Source: Phycisphaeraceae bacterium
GTDB taxonomy: Bacteria > Planctomycetota > Phycisphaerae > Phycisphaerales > UBA1924
Length of the DNA stretch: 60,010 nucleotides
Assembly (NCBI GenBank): GCA_019636565.1
Contig: JAHBXG010000025.1
Location: forward strand, 1 to 60,010
Reading direction: 5' to 3'
Both the position numbers and the translations under genes were made by a program. The notes under the pieces were generated by a model, which was not told where the DNA came from, searched no databases, and saw nothing but the letters and a program-made list of their open reading frames with translations. Shown in pieces: positions 43,547 to 51,408 of the stretch. How positions within the stretch are numbered: the first letter of the stretch is position 1; every line of letters starts with the position of its first letter.

Positions 43547-44460
43547 CTTCCACCGATTTCGCCATCAGCACCGACCTGCTCACCAGGCGATTCGGCAAAC
43601 GCATCGCCGTCGATGGCATCAGCCTCGCCGTTCCGCGCGGCGCGATCTACGGCTTCATCGGCCTGAACGGCGCGGGAAAAAGCACGACCATCCGCATGCT
43701 GCTCGGGTTGCTCGCGCCGACGTCGGGCACCGTACATCTGAACGGCATCAACATCGCGTTTGATCCGGTCCGTGCGAAATCCCGCGTGGGTTATGTGCCC
43801 GATCGCCCCACGGCCTATCCGTGGATGCGTGTGCAGGAGGTGATCCAGTTTTGTGAAGGCGCCCTGCCCGATTGGAGCCCGACGCTCGCCTCATCTCTCC
43901 TCAAGAAATACCGGATCGATCCTCGCACAAAGGTCAGCAGGCTCTCCAAGGGCACAGGCGCGAAACTCTCGCTGCTGCTCGCCCTCGCACACGATCCGCA
44001 GATTCTCATCCTCGATGAGCCCACCGACGGCCTCGACCCGATCGCCCGCGATGAGTTCTTTGAAGAAGTACTCCGCGCCTCGCTCGATTCTCCCCGCACC
44101 GTCCTGATTTCCAGCCATTCACTCCAGGACATCCAGCGCGCGACCGATCACTTGGGCTTCCTGCACGATGGCCGGCTGATCTTCCAGGGCCGTACCGACG
44201 AACTCCTTGGCACAACCAAGCGCGTTCGCCTGCTCCCCGACTCCCCGATCGAGGACGCTGCGCTACGCCGCCTCTCGCCCGATGTTTCCCACATCGCCCG
44301 CGAAGGCCGCGCTATCACCGTCACACTCCGCAATTTCTCCCCCGCCGCGGCAGAGTCTCTTCGTTCTGCAGCGCACAGCCCCAATCTCGACGTCGCCGAT
44401 CTCTCGCTCGACGACGCGTTCAAAGACATCGTGAAGGGAATGGAGGCAGCATGTTCCTGA
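43543..44460 (+). CDS. ABC transporter ATPase of YtrA-type operon
   Basis: A 305-residue ATPase. Walker A GLNGAGKST, signature LSKGTGAKLS and Walker B ILILDEPTDGLDP are intact. The first 12 residues precede the usual N-terminus. The start overlaps the GntR stop and the stop overlaps the permease start by 10 bp, so the three genes form one coupled operon. These systems are linked to cell-wall or antibiotic stress in other bacteria; the substrate here is unknown. Confidence 0.93.
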   Translation: MTSTDFAISTDLLTRRFGKRIAVDGISLAVPRGAIYGFIGLNGAGKSTTIRMLLGLLAPTSGTVHLNGINIAFDPVRAKSRVGYVPDRPTAYPWMRVQEVIQFCEGALPDWSPTLASSLLKKYRIDPRTKVSRLSKGTGAKLSLLLALAHDPQILILDEPTDGLDPIARDEFFEEVLRASLDSPRTVLISSHSLQDIQRATDHLGFLHDGRLIFQGRTDELLGTTKRVRLLPDSPIEDAALRRLSPDVSHIAREGRAITVTLRNFSPAAAESLRSAAHSPNLDVADLSLDDAFKDIVKGMEAACS

Positions 44461-45167
44461 CACTTCTCCGCAAAGACTGGCGCCTTGCAAAGCCGGCATT
44501 TGTGTTCATGCTCGCGTTGTTTCTCGCGCCAACCATCCTCAGTTTCGTCATGTGGGCGTACGCGCGAGGGATCTCGCAAGCCGGATATCCGCTTGCGGGG
44601 TTCTTTCAGAACTTCCAGACCACTGTGCTCGCCGGCTTTGCCGGTAGTTTGCTCGCGGTGCCCGCAGTGGCCGCATGCCAACTTGGTCGAGAGAAGCGCG
44701 AGCGATCGGCCGACTTTGTCGGCGCGATGCCGATTCCCCGATACCGGATCGTCGCAAGCAAATTGACCGTGACGTCTACAATTATTTCGATTCCGGCGTT
44801 GCTCGTGACTTTTGGCGCGATTGTTCCGTGGATCGCCCTCGCGAACATGCCGTCGCTCGAATGGCCAACGCTGTTCTGGTATTTGAAGCTCTCTCTCTAC
44901 ACCCTCTTGGGCGTCGCTGGCATGGGTTGGCTCTTTTCCTGCCTTCTCGCAAGCGAGATCTACGCGACGGCGCTCTCAATCCTGGTCGCGACCACCATCG
45001 GCATCGGACTCTCTCTAGCGTTTAATACGTTGCCCTCGCTCCGAGCAATCCCTCCCGGACTGCAGGAATCGTACTTCTTGTTCATCATCTCCCGTTTGGC
45101 TCTGTGGATCGGGGTGATCAGCTTTGCGGTTGGAACGCTCATCGCCCTGTTTCGCCGCACGCTCTGA
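44451..45167 (+). CDS. ABC transporter permease of YtrA-type operon
   Basis: A 238-residue membrane protein with about six helices (FMLALFLAPTILSFVMWAYA first, WIGVISFAVGTLIALF last). It contains the REKRERSADFVGAMPI loop of ABC-2-type permeases. It overlaps the ATPase gene by 10 bp. The miaA gene starts 21 bp downstream and may be transcribed with it. Confidence 0.88.
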   Translation: MFLTLLRKDWRLAKPAFVFMLALFLAPTILSFVMWAYARGISQAGYPLAGFFQNFQTTVLAGFAGSLLAVPAVAACQLGREKRERSADFVGAMPIPRYRIVASKLTVTSTIISIPALLVTFGAIVPWIALANMPSLEWPTLFWYLKLSLYTLLGVAGMGWLFSCLLASEIYATALSILVATTIGIGLSLAFNTLPSLRAIPPGLQESYFLFIISRLALWIGVISFAVGTLIALFRRTL

Positions 45168-45188
45168 ACGCCCGGCGAACAATCGCCG

Positions 45189-46181
45189 GTGTCCGCTCCC
45201 CGCCCTATTCCTTCTATCGTCGGCCCCACCGCCGGCGGCAAGTCCGCGCTCGCTCTCGAACTCGCTCACAAACTCGGCAACGCCGAGATCATCACCGCCG
45301 ACGCCTTCCAGATTTACAAAGGCATGGACATCGGCACGGCGAAGCCATCCGTCGCCGAGCGCCAGGGAATCCCGCACCATCTGCTCGATCTTCGCGACCC
45401 GCGCGATCCGACGCCGTTCACCGTGCACGACTGGCTCCGCGCCGCGAACGCCGCGATCGCTGACATCCAATCAAGAGGCAAAGCCCCCATCATCGTCGGC
45501 GGCACACACCTCTACGCCAAAGCGCTGCTCGACGGACTCTTCGACGGCCCCGGCGCCGATCCCGCTCTCCGCGAACAACTCCGCGCCAAGGGCCTGCCCG
45601 CGCTCCGCGAAGAACTCGAACGCGTCGATCCCGCTGCCGCGCAGCGCATCCACGCCAACGACGAACGCCGCACCATCCGCGCACTCGAAGTCTTCCACCT
45701 CACAGGCAAACCCATCAGCAAACATCAAACCCAGTGGGATCCTCCGCGGGGCACGTCCACCTCTGATTCTCCCTCTGCCCCTCTGCCCCTTTGCCCCTCC
45801 GCCCCTTCCTTCCTTCTCATCGGCCTCGACTGGCCCAGCGAAAAGATTAACCCGCGTATCAACCAGCGCGTAAAGCACATGATGGAAACGGGCTTCCTCG
45901 AAGAAGTCCGTTCCCTCCGCGATTCCGGAGCGTTCGCACCCACCGCAAACCCGCAGGCTCGCGAAGCGCTCGGCTACAAGCAGCTCCTCGACCACCTCGA
46001 AGGCCGCCGCACGCTCGAGGACGCCGTCGAGCGCATCAAGATCGATACTCGCCACTTCGCCAAGACCCAGCGAACCTGGCTCAAGCGCCTGCGGCTGACA
46101 CCCGCCAGCCTGTGGATTGATGCGAACACCATCGCGCCGTCCGATTGGGCCGCGCGAGTTCTCGAACGCGCTCAGGACTGA
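45189..46181 (+). CDS. miaA: tRNA dimethylallyltransferase MiaA
   Basis: A 330-residue enzyme that attaches an isopentenyl group from DMAPP to A37 of UNN-reading tRNAs. The P-loop GPTAGGKSALALELA, SADAFQIYKGMDIGTAKP, HHLLDLRDP, GGTHLYAKALLDG and the late TRHFAKTQRTWLKR are all present. Residues about 185-215 contain an in-frame proline-rich insertion ([13 protein letters not shown]) encoded by an octamer cassette. The start is GTG at 45189. It follows the ABC permease closely. Confidence 0.95.
   Translation: MSAPRPIPSIVGPTAGGKSALALELAHKLGNAEIITADAFQIYKGMDIGTAKPSVAERQGIPHHLLDLRDPRDPTPFTVHDWLRAANAAIADIQSRGKAPIIVGGTHLYAKALLDGLFDGPGADPALREQLRAKGLPALREELERVDPAAAQRIHANDERRTIRALEVFHLTGKPISKHQTQWDPPRGTSTSDSPSAPLPLCPSAPSFLLIGLDWPSEKINPRINQRVKHMMETGFLEEVRSLRDSGAFAPTANPQAREALGYKQLLDHLEGRRTLEDAVERIKIDTRHFAKTQRTWLKRLRLTPASLWIDANTIAPSDWAARVLERAQD
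45771..45809 (+). repeat. 39-bp octamer cassette inside miaA
   Basis: Words CCCTCTG, CCCCTCTG, CCCCTTTG, CCCCTCCG, CCCCTTCC in tandem. The total is 39 bp, an exact multiple of three, and encodes [13 protein letters not shown]. The decarboxylase gene has the same five words with the third and fourth swapped at 51958-51996. Confidence 0.9.
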
Positions 46182-46646
46182 TCCCGCGAGCCTCCCCCGA
46201 TCCGCGCACTTTCCTTCCCGGCTCTTATTCACCGCAAATCATGCGGCGAATATCCCGCCATTCACCGCACGCCTGAGCGACCCGCCCCCAAAAAACGCAA
46301 ACCAACTGCGACAAGTTCCCCCGATCTCGACGCTCGAATCGGCGAAGTCTCGCCGAAATTGCTTCGTACCAAACACTTACCTCCAATCGAAAATCCCCTT
46401 GCAGAATACCAAACAAAATGCTACAATTCCTCGCTAAGCGGCCCCCTTCCACCTCGACCCCCTTGACAACCCCCACTCCCATTCCTTATCTATAAACCTT
46501 CCCGGGAATGCCACTTCAGGCTTTACCCGGTCAATCGCCGAAGGTTTGGCAGTCGATCCCGGCTGGAAACTCTCCGCCAGGCACGCTTTCCGCCTTCCCA
46601 GCGTCGGTTGACGATCGGCACGCCGTTCGCCCTCACCAGACTCCCC
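46182..46646 (+). other. topA upstream region
   Basis: This 465-bp stretch has no protein gene that I can support. It contains the promoter at 46399-46427 and a pyrimidine-rich transcribed leader of about 210 nt. A second, weaker promoter (TTGACA at 46463-46468, TATCTA at 46487-46492) lies within the leader. Confidence 0.6.
46399..46427 (+). promoter_or_regulatory. Promoter of topA
   Basis: TTGCAG (46399-46404), a 17-bp spacer and TACAAT (46422-46427). The start point would be near 46434, giving a leader of about 213 nt. Confidence 0.75.
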
Positions 46647-49496
46647 ATGGCCAAACGCCCCTCCAAAAAAGCCGCTCCTGCATCCGCCGAGCCCGCCCCA
46701 ATAGGCGGCGCGACCGCCGTCGCTGAGGCTCCCGCTGCCGCCAAGAAGCCGGCAGGTCGCTTCGCCAAGGGTGGCAAAGGCGGCCGGGGCGGACGCGTCT
46801 TCAAGTCCGTCTACAAGGCCGGCTCCGCCAAGGGCAAGAACCTCGTCATCGTCGAATCGCCCGCCAAGGCCAAGACCATCAACCGCTACCTGGGCCCCGA
46901 ATACGTCGTCCTCGCCTCGGTCGGTCACGTCCGCGATCTGCCCAGCCGCAACCCCAAGGGCGTCAAAAATCCGGTCCCCGGCGTCGACCTCGAACACGAT
47001 TTCAAGCCCACCTACGTCATCAACGAAGATCGCGCCAACGTGATCTCCGATTTGCGTCGTGCCGCCAAGGACGTTCAGTCCGGCGACGGCCAGATTTGGT
47101 TCGCGACCGACTTGGACCGCGAGGGAGAAGCAATCGCCTGGCACCTCGCGCAGGAACTGGGCATCACCAGCAAGCAGGCCAAGCGCGTCATCTTCCCGGC
47201 CATCACCAAGGCCGAGATCACCAAGGCCTTCAGCAACCCGCATCCGATCGATGAAGACCGCGTCAACGCGCAGCAGGCGCGCCGCATTCTCGACCGCATC
47301 GTGGGCTATCAGGTTTCGCCCCTGCTCTGGAAAAAGGTCGCCCGGGGCCTGAGCGCCGGCCGCGTGCAGTCTGTCGCCGTCCGTCTCGTTGTGGAGCGAG
47401 AGCGTGAGATTCGGGCCTTCATGCCCGACGAGTACTACGAGATCAAGGCCAACTTCACCGATCAACTCGCGAAGGCTGCGGGCCTCGCGCCCGCCTGGCA
47501 GAAATTGATCGCCCAGCGCGACGAGAAGAACAACCCGCCCACCGTCGCGCAGCAAACCCACTGGCTCGAAGAGAACAACGGCTTCCGCGCCGAGCTCATC
47601 GAAGTCGGTGGCAAGCCCATCGACATCCTCGCCCCCAAAGAAGGCGAGCACCGCACCGAGGCCCAGAACAAGCAGATCCTCGACCGTGCCCTCGAAATCG
47701 CCCGCCTCGCCGGCGTGAAGAATCCGACCGTCGACGTCACCGAAGACCAGAGCGGCAAGGGCCCCGCCAAGTTCCTCCGCACCATCAAGGGCGATATCGA
47801 CCCCAAGACTCCGTACAAGGTGGAGTCGATCGAGACCAAGCGCACGACCACTCGCCCCGCTCCGCCCTTCATCACGTCCACCCTTCAGCAGGCCGCGAGC
47901 AGCCGCCTGGGCTTCGGCGCGCAGCGCACCATGCGTGCGGCACAGCAGCTTTACGAAGGCGTCGACATCCCCGGCGAAGGCCCGATCGGTCTCATCACCT
48001 ACATGCGTACCGACAGCACGCACCTCTCGGGCGAAGCCCTGAACGCAGCCCGCGCGTACATCGGCAAGCAGTTCGGCGATAAGTACCTGCCCGAAAAGCC
48101 CAACTTCTTCTCCTCCTCCAACAAGGATGCGCAGGAAGCCCACGAAGCGATCCGCCCGACCAATCCGGATCTCTCGCCTTCCAACCCCAAGATCCGCAAG
48201 GCCCTCTCCGACGATCAGTTCCGTCTTTACGAACTCATCTGGCAGCGCTTCGTTGCCTGCCAAATGACCCCGGCGCAGTGGGATTCGACCACCATCCGCA
48301 TTTCCGGCGGCAGCGATCCTTCACCGGCGAAGGTCGTCACCTTCAAAACCACCGGCCGCATCCTCATCTTCGAGGGCCATTACAAAGTCACCGGCGTCCC
48401 CCGCGGCGGCGAAGAACAAACGCTGCCCATCTTTAAAGAAGCCCAGCCCCTCGCACCCTTTGCCGCGAGCGTGCTCCAGAAATTCACCTCGCCCCCGCCC
48501 CGCTACAGCGAAGCCAGCCTTATCAAAATGCTCGAGTCCGAGGGCATCGGCCGACCATCGACCTACGCCAGCATCATCAGCGTCATCCAGGAACGCAAGT
48601 ACGTTGAGCAGCAACAGCGCCGCTTCTACGCCACCGACCTGGGCGAAGTCGTCACCGACAAACTCATCGAAGGCTTCCCCGGCATCATGGATGTGGGCTA
48701 CACCCGCGACATGGAAGCACAGCTCGACAAAGTCGAAGAAGACCATCTCGACTGGATCGACATGCTCAAGAAGTTCTACGGCCCCTTCAAAAAGGACCTG
48801 AAGAACGCCGAGGAATCACTCGTCCACGCCAAGGCCGAGTCGCAGCCCTCCGAATACACCTGCCCGACCTGCCAAAAACCCCTCGTCTACAAGTTCGGTA
48901 AGAACGGTCGCTTCCTCAGTTGCTCCGATTACCCAACCTGCACCTACGCAAGCCCCGTCGATCGCGAGGGCAAACCGCGCCCCGCCGCTGAAGCCATCAA
49001 CGTCATGTGCCCCAAGTGCGGCCGCGCCATGACCAAACGCGTGGGCCGCTTCGGTCCGTTCCTCGGTTGCTCCGGCTATTCAGACAAAGCCAACCCCTGC
49101 GACGGCCTGCTCAACATCGACAAGAAGGGCAAAGTCACGGCCCCTTCGCAGCCGCCGATTGTCACCGACCTCCCCTGCCCCATCTGCGAGTCCCCGCTCA
49201 ATCTCCGCAACGGCGTGAGAGGCCCCTGGCTCGGCTGCTCACGCTTCCCCAAGTGCCGCGGCAGAGGCAAATGGGCCGAACTCGACGAAGCCAAACGCAC
49301 CGACCTCGAAAAACAGATGGCCGCGCACGACAAGGCCAATCCGATTCCGATCATCAAGACGATGGACGGAATCGCGCTGACGGATGCGATGGGCAAGCCG
49401 CTCGCAACGGCGAAGACGGTGGATCAGCTCTCCGGTGATGGAAGCGATTCGGGCGAGCAGACGCTGGAAGCGGTTGCAGACGAACTCGGCGTGTGA
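46647..49496 (+). CDS. topA: DNA topoisomerase I
   Basis: A 949-residue type IA topoisomerase that relaxes negative supercoils. A Lys/Ala/Gly-rich N-terminal extension of about 65 residues precedes the Toprim domain (LVIVESPAKAKTINRYLG). The catalytic tyrosine is in GLITYMRTDSTHLS (about residue 452). Three C-terminal zinc-ribbon modules are visible (CPTCQKPL...CSDYPTC, CPKCGRAM...GCSGY, CPICESPL...CSRFPKC); the second has fewer cysteines. The C-terminus ends in an acidic Gly/Ser tail. ATG 46647 is the first plausible start. Confidence 0.97.
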   Translation: MAKRPSKKAAPASAEPAPIGGATAVAEAPAAAKKPAGRFAKGGKGGRGGRVFKSVYKAGSAKGKNLVIVESPAKAKTINRYLGPEYVVLASVGHVRDLPSRNPKGVKNPVPGVDLEHDFKPTYVINEDRANVISDLRRAAKDVQSGDGQIWFATDLDREGEAIAWHLAQELGITSKQAKRVIFPAITKAEITKAFSNPHPIDEDRVNAQQARRILDRIVGYQVSPLLWKKVARGLSAGRVQSVAVRLVVEREREIRAFMPDEYYEIKANFTDQLAKAAGLAPAWQKLIAQRDEKNNPPTVAQQTHWLEENNGFRAELIEVGGKPIDILAPKEGEHRTEAQNKQILDRALEIARLAGVKNPTVDVTEDQSGKGPAKFLRTIKGDIDPKTPYKVESIETKRTTTRPAPPFITSTLQQAASSRLGFGAQRTMRAAQQLYEGVDIPGEGPIGLITYMRTDSTHLSGEALNAARAYIGKQFGDKYLPEKPNFFSSSNKDAQEAHEAIRPTNPDLSPSNPKIRKALSDDQFRLYELIWQRFVACQMTPAQWDSTTIRISGGSDPSPAKVVTFKTTGRILIFEGHYKVTGVPRGGEEQTLPIFKEAQPLAPFAASVLQKFTSPPPRYSEASLIKMLESEGIGRPSTYASIISVIQERKYVEQQQRRFYATDLGEVVTDKLIEGFPGIMDVGYTRDMEAQLDKVEEDHLDWIDMLKKFYGPFKKDLKNAEESLVHAKAESQPSEYTCPTCQKPLVYKFGKNGRFLSCSDYPTCTYASPVDREGKPRPAAEAINVMCPKCGRAMTKRVGRFGPFLGCSGYSDKANPCDGLLNIDKKGKVTAPSQPPIVTDLPCPICESPLNLRNGVRGPWLGCSRFPKCRGRGKWAELDEAKRTDLEKQMAAHDKANPIPIIKTMDGIALTDAMGKPLATAKTVDQLSGDGSDSGEQTLEAVADELGV

Positions 49497-49533
49497 CGTT
49501 TGGTCGAATCGCTCGCTATGCGAGGACCGGTTG

Positions 49534-49884
49534 ATGTCCGACCAACAAGAGGCACAACTGCAGGCGGAGGTGGACGCCGCTTTGGAATCATGGAGCGAGC
49601 TGCGGCAAGGCGTCACTCGGATTCGACTCGATAACGGGAGCGACGTAACAAACCTGTCGATCAACGTCGATTTACGCGTCGAGCAAGTGGGCCAGCCATC
49701 GTTCCGCCTTTTCTCGATTGTGGTCGGTGAGGCTTTCGTTGAGTTTCTTGGCGCCAACTCCGAAACGTACGAGCCATTCACGACCGGTGGCCCGCTGATC
49801 ATTGTCCCCAAGATTACGGGCAAATCCGTTGTCCAGGCTGTGATGCGATATCTCTTGCTGGAAGAACATCGCCGCGTCAATTGA
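49534..49884 (+). CDS. Small unknown protein A
   Basis: A 116-residue, acidic-to-neutral protein (MSDQQEAQLQAEVDAALESW...). I recognise no family. It has alternating strands and a conserved-looking LIIVPKITGKSVVQAVMRYLLLEE helix near the end. A GAGGA site precedes the ATG. It lies 38 bp after topA and abuts small protein B, so the two may be co-transcribed. A link to the nearby reverse transcriptase, which is convergent, is only speculative. Confidence 0.6.
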   Translation: MSDQQEAQLQAEVDAALESWSELRQGVTRIRLDNGSDVTNLSINVDLRVEQVGQPSFRLFSIVVGEAFVEFLGANSETYEPFTTGGPLIIVPKITGKSVVQAVMRYLLLEEHRRVN

Positions 49885-49919
49885 CTTCTCGGATGGTCTC
49901 GGTTTCCCCCGCCAAACAC

Positions 49920-50267
49920 ATGAAGCACATTCAAGTTATCGACGGTGCCGAAAACTGCTCCTTTTCCATCTGCCTCGTCAACGACAGGGACTTCAAAGTC
50001 ATTTTCCCCGCCCGGGGACAAGACATCGAATTCGCCGAGGACTTGGCAAAGCGACTCGGAAGCAAGCGGGCAGGCGAACTCATCAATCGCAGTACCACGC
50101 GACGCATTCGCAAGAAAAACGCCGTTGGAATTCACGGCACGCTATTCTTCCAAATGACGAATCGACGGAAGTACTTTCCAAACAAGCGAGACGACGACAT
50201 CGAGAGCCCGCCCTTTGTTTCACCTACGGCAATGACTCGCGAATCAAATTCGCGAAAGAAGACTTGA
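49920..50267 (+). CDS. Small unknown protein B
   Basis: A 115-residue basic protein beginning MKHIQVIDGAENCSFSICLV and with a C-terminal Lys/Arg-rich stretch. I do not recognise it. The frame is open from 49881 (TTG overlapping the stop of protein A) and has an in-frame ATG at 49893; the conserved-looking start is at 49920. No ribosome binding site is obvious. It is convergent with the reverse transcriptase gene. Confidence 0.58.
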   Translation: MKHIQVIDGAENCSFSICLVNDRDFKVIFPARGQDIEFAEDLAKRLGSKRAGELINRSTTRRIRKKNAVGIHGTLFFQMTNRRKYFPNKRDDDIESPPFVSPTAMTRESNSRKKT

Positions 50268-50297
50268 CTCTCCTGCCTCTAAGTCCTTTGGTCGCCA

Positions 50298-51170
50298 CTA
50301 CCCATTCACTCTCTCCACCATTTCTTCCAGAGCTCTCCACCCGACCACCTGCTTCTGCGTCAAAGAGCATTTGCCTTCCATCTTGAGTCGATGCTCAATC
50401 GCACGCAGCTTTCTCCGCTTCTGCCGAGGCAGATGGACGCCATCATTGATCACAAGTCCGGTCAGCACTTGTCTTTGATGCTGCCTCAGAATCCTGATTC
50501 GTTTCTTTCCATTCACCCGGTATCCGCTCTTCCGCAGAATCCACCGCACGGCAGCGACGAGAGCCCTCACCTCGCCCGCATCATCGCTCGAAAACGAGAA
50601 CGCAAGATCATCCGCATACCGGCTGTACCGCGCCCCGTGCTTCTCGGCTGCACGCGTGAGCGCCTTGTCCATTCCGAAGTTCACAACGCTGGAAAGCCGC
50701 GGACTCGTTGGTGCTCCCTGGGGCAGACCTCCGCCGTAGCAGCACAGCCTCACCAGTTCATCCGCCGCGGGCTTGGACCAACCGATCTTCCGGAAATACT
50801 GGCGCACCCGCGCCTCGGACGTGGACGGGAAAAAATCCTTCAGGTCCATCCGCATCAGCACCGCGCTTCCCGCGTGCAAGGCCGCATGCGTGGCGATCGA
50901 TCGGCCTCGCTCGAAACCGGTGCATCCTTCATGCGCGGCCAACTTCGCCAGCACTTTCCGCAGGATCGTCCGTTGCAACGCCTTCAGTTCGGCGCTCGGC
51001 GCATCGATCTCGCGCAGCTTGCCCGACTTTTTCGGCACCGTGAACCGTCGGTATTCCACCCGTACTGCGCGCACCGCTTCCGGCGTCTTTCCCAGCCGCC
51101 GCGCAAGCTCCTCCAGCGACAATCCCTTGTCGCCAAAAAATCGCCCGAAAAATTCCGCAACAATTCCCAT
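50298..51170 (-). CDS. Retron-type reverse transcriptase
   Basis: A 290-residue RT. The finger/palm motifs run in order: RFTVPKKSGKLREI (41-54), RGRSIATHAALH (88-99, the retron NAxxH-like site with His for Asn), MDLKDFFPS (108-116, first catalytic Asp D109), GLPQGAPTSPRLS (148-160), YSRYADDLAFSF (182-193, catalytic D187/D188) and QVLTGLVIND (234-243, the VTG-like retron motif). An LSLEELARRLG helix lies at the N-terminus. There is no maturase or endonuclease domain, so it is not a group II intron protein. The start ATG 51170 is the first base after the inner copy of an 8-bp inverted repeat. Retrons act in phage defence; no effector gene is obvious. Confidence 0.86.
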   Translation of the reverse strand: MGIVAEFFGRFFGDKGLSLEELARRLGKTPEAVRAVRVEYRRFTVPKKSGKLREIDAPSAELKALQRTILRKVLAKLAAHEGCTGFERGRSIATHAALHAGSAVLMRMDLKDFFPSTSEARVRQYFRKIGWSKPAADELVRLCCYGGGLPQGAPTSPRLSSVVNFGMDKALTRAAEKHGARYSRYADDLAFSFSSDDAGEVRALVAAVRWILRKSGYRVNGKKRIRILRQHQRQVLTGLVINDGVHLPRQKRRKLRAIEHRLKMEGKCSLTQKQVVGWRALEEMVERVNG

Positions 51171-51331
51171 GAAATTGCCGCGGCAGCTCTCGCCGCCGCG
51201 ACCGCGTCTTGCACGGATGCAATCCGTCCGCATCTCTGAGCAGGTCCATTCAGGCCCGGGCGGCGAAACACCGCCCTGCGCTCTGCATTTGAGCGCCACC
51301 AAGACGTTGATGGCATCTTCGCACAATTTCA
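51170..51331 (-). ncRNA. Candidate retron msr-msd RNA
   Basis: On the minus strand, TGAAATTG (51331-51324) and CAATTTCA (51177-51170) form an 8-bp inverted repeat like retron a1/a2 repeats, and the inner repeat overlaps the RT start codon. The 162 nt between hold three perfect stems: GGGCGG/CCGCCC (51258-51276), ACGGAT/ATCCGT (51213-51227) and CGCGGC/GCCGCG (51179-51200). Position directly upstream of the RT and size fit the retron pattern. The protein-like reading of this segment upstream of 51170 looks like noise. The branching guanosine cannot be assigned with certainty; TGTGCGAAG after the first repeat is a candidate site. Confidence 0.55.
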
Positions 51332-51408
51332 ACGGATTCGCAACGCATCCCTAAGCCAAGACACCGCCTTGCGCCGGATCTGACCTGAAGCCCCGCGAAC
51401 AATCGGAC

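Noticed and set aside
46434..48263. 609-residue minus-strand open frame opposite topA
   Set aside because: It is antisense to topA, which is certain. The Gly/Asp/Val-rich translation is a codon-bias shadow.
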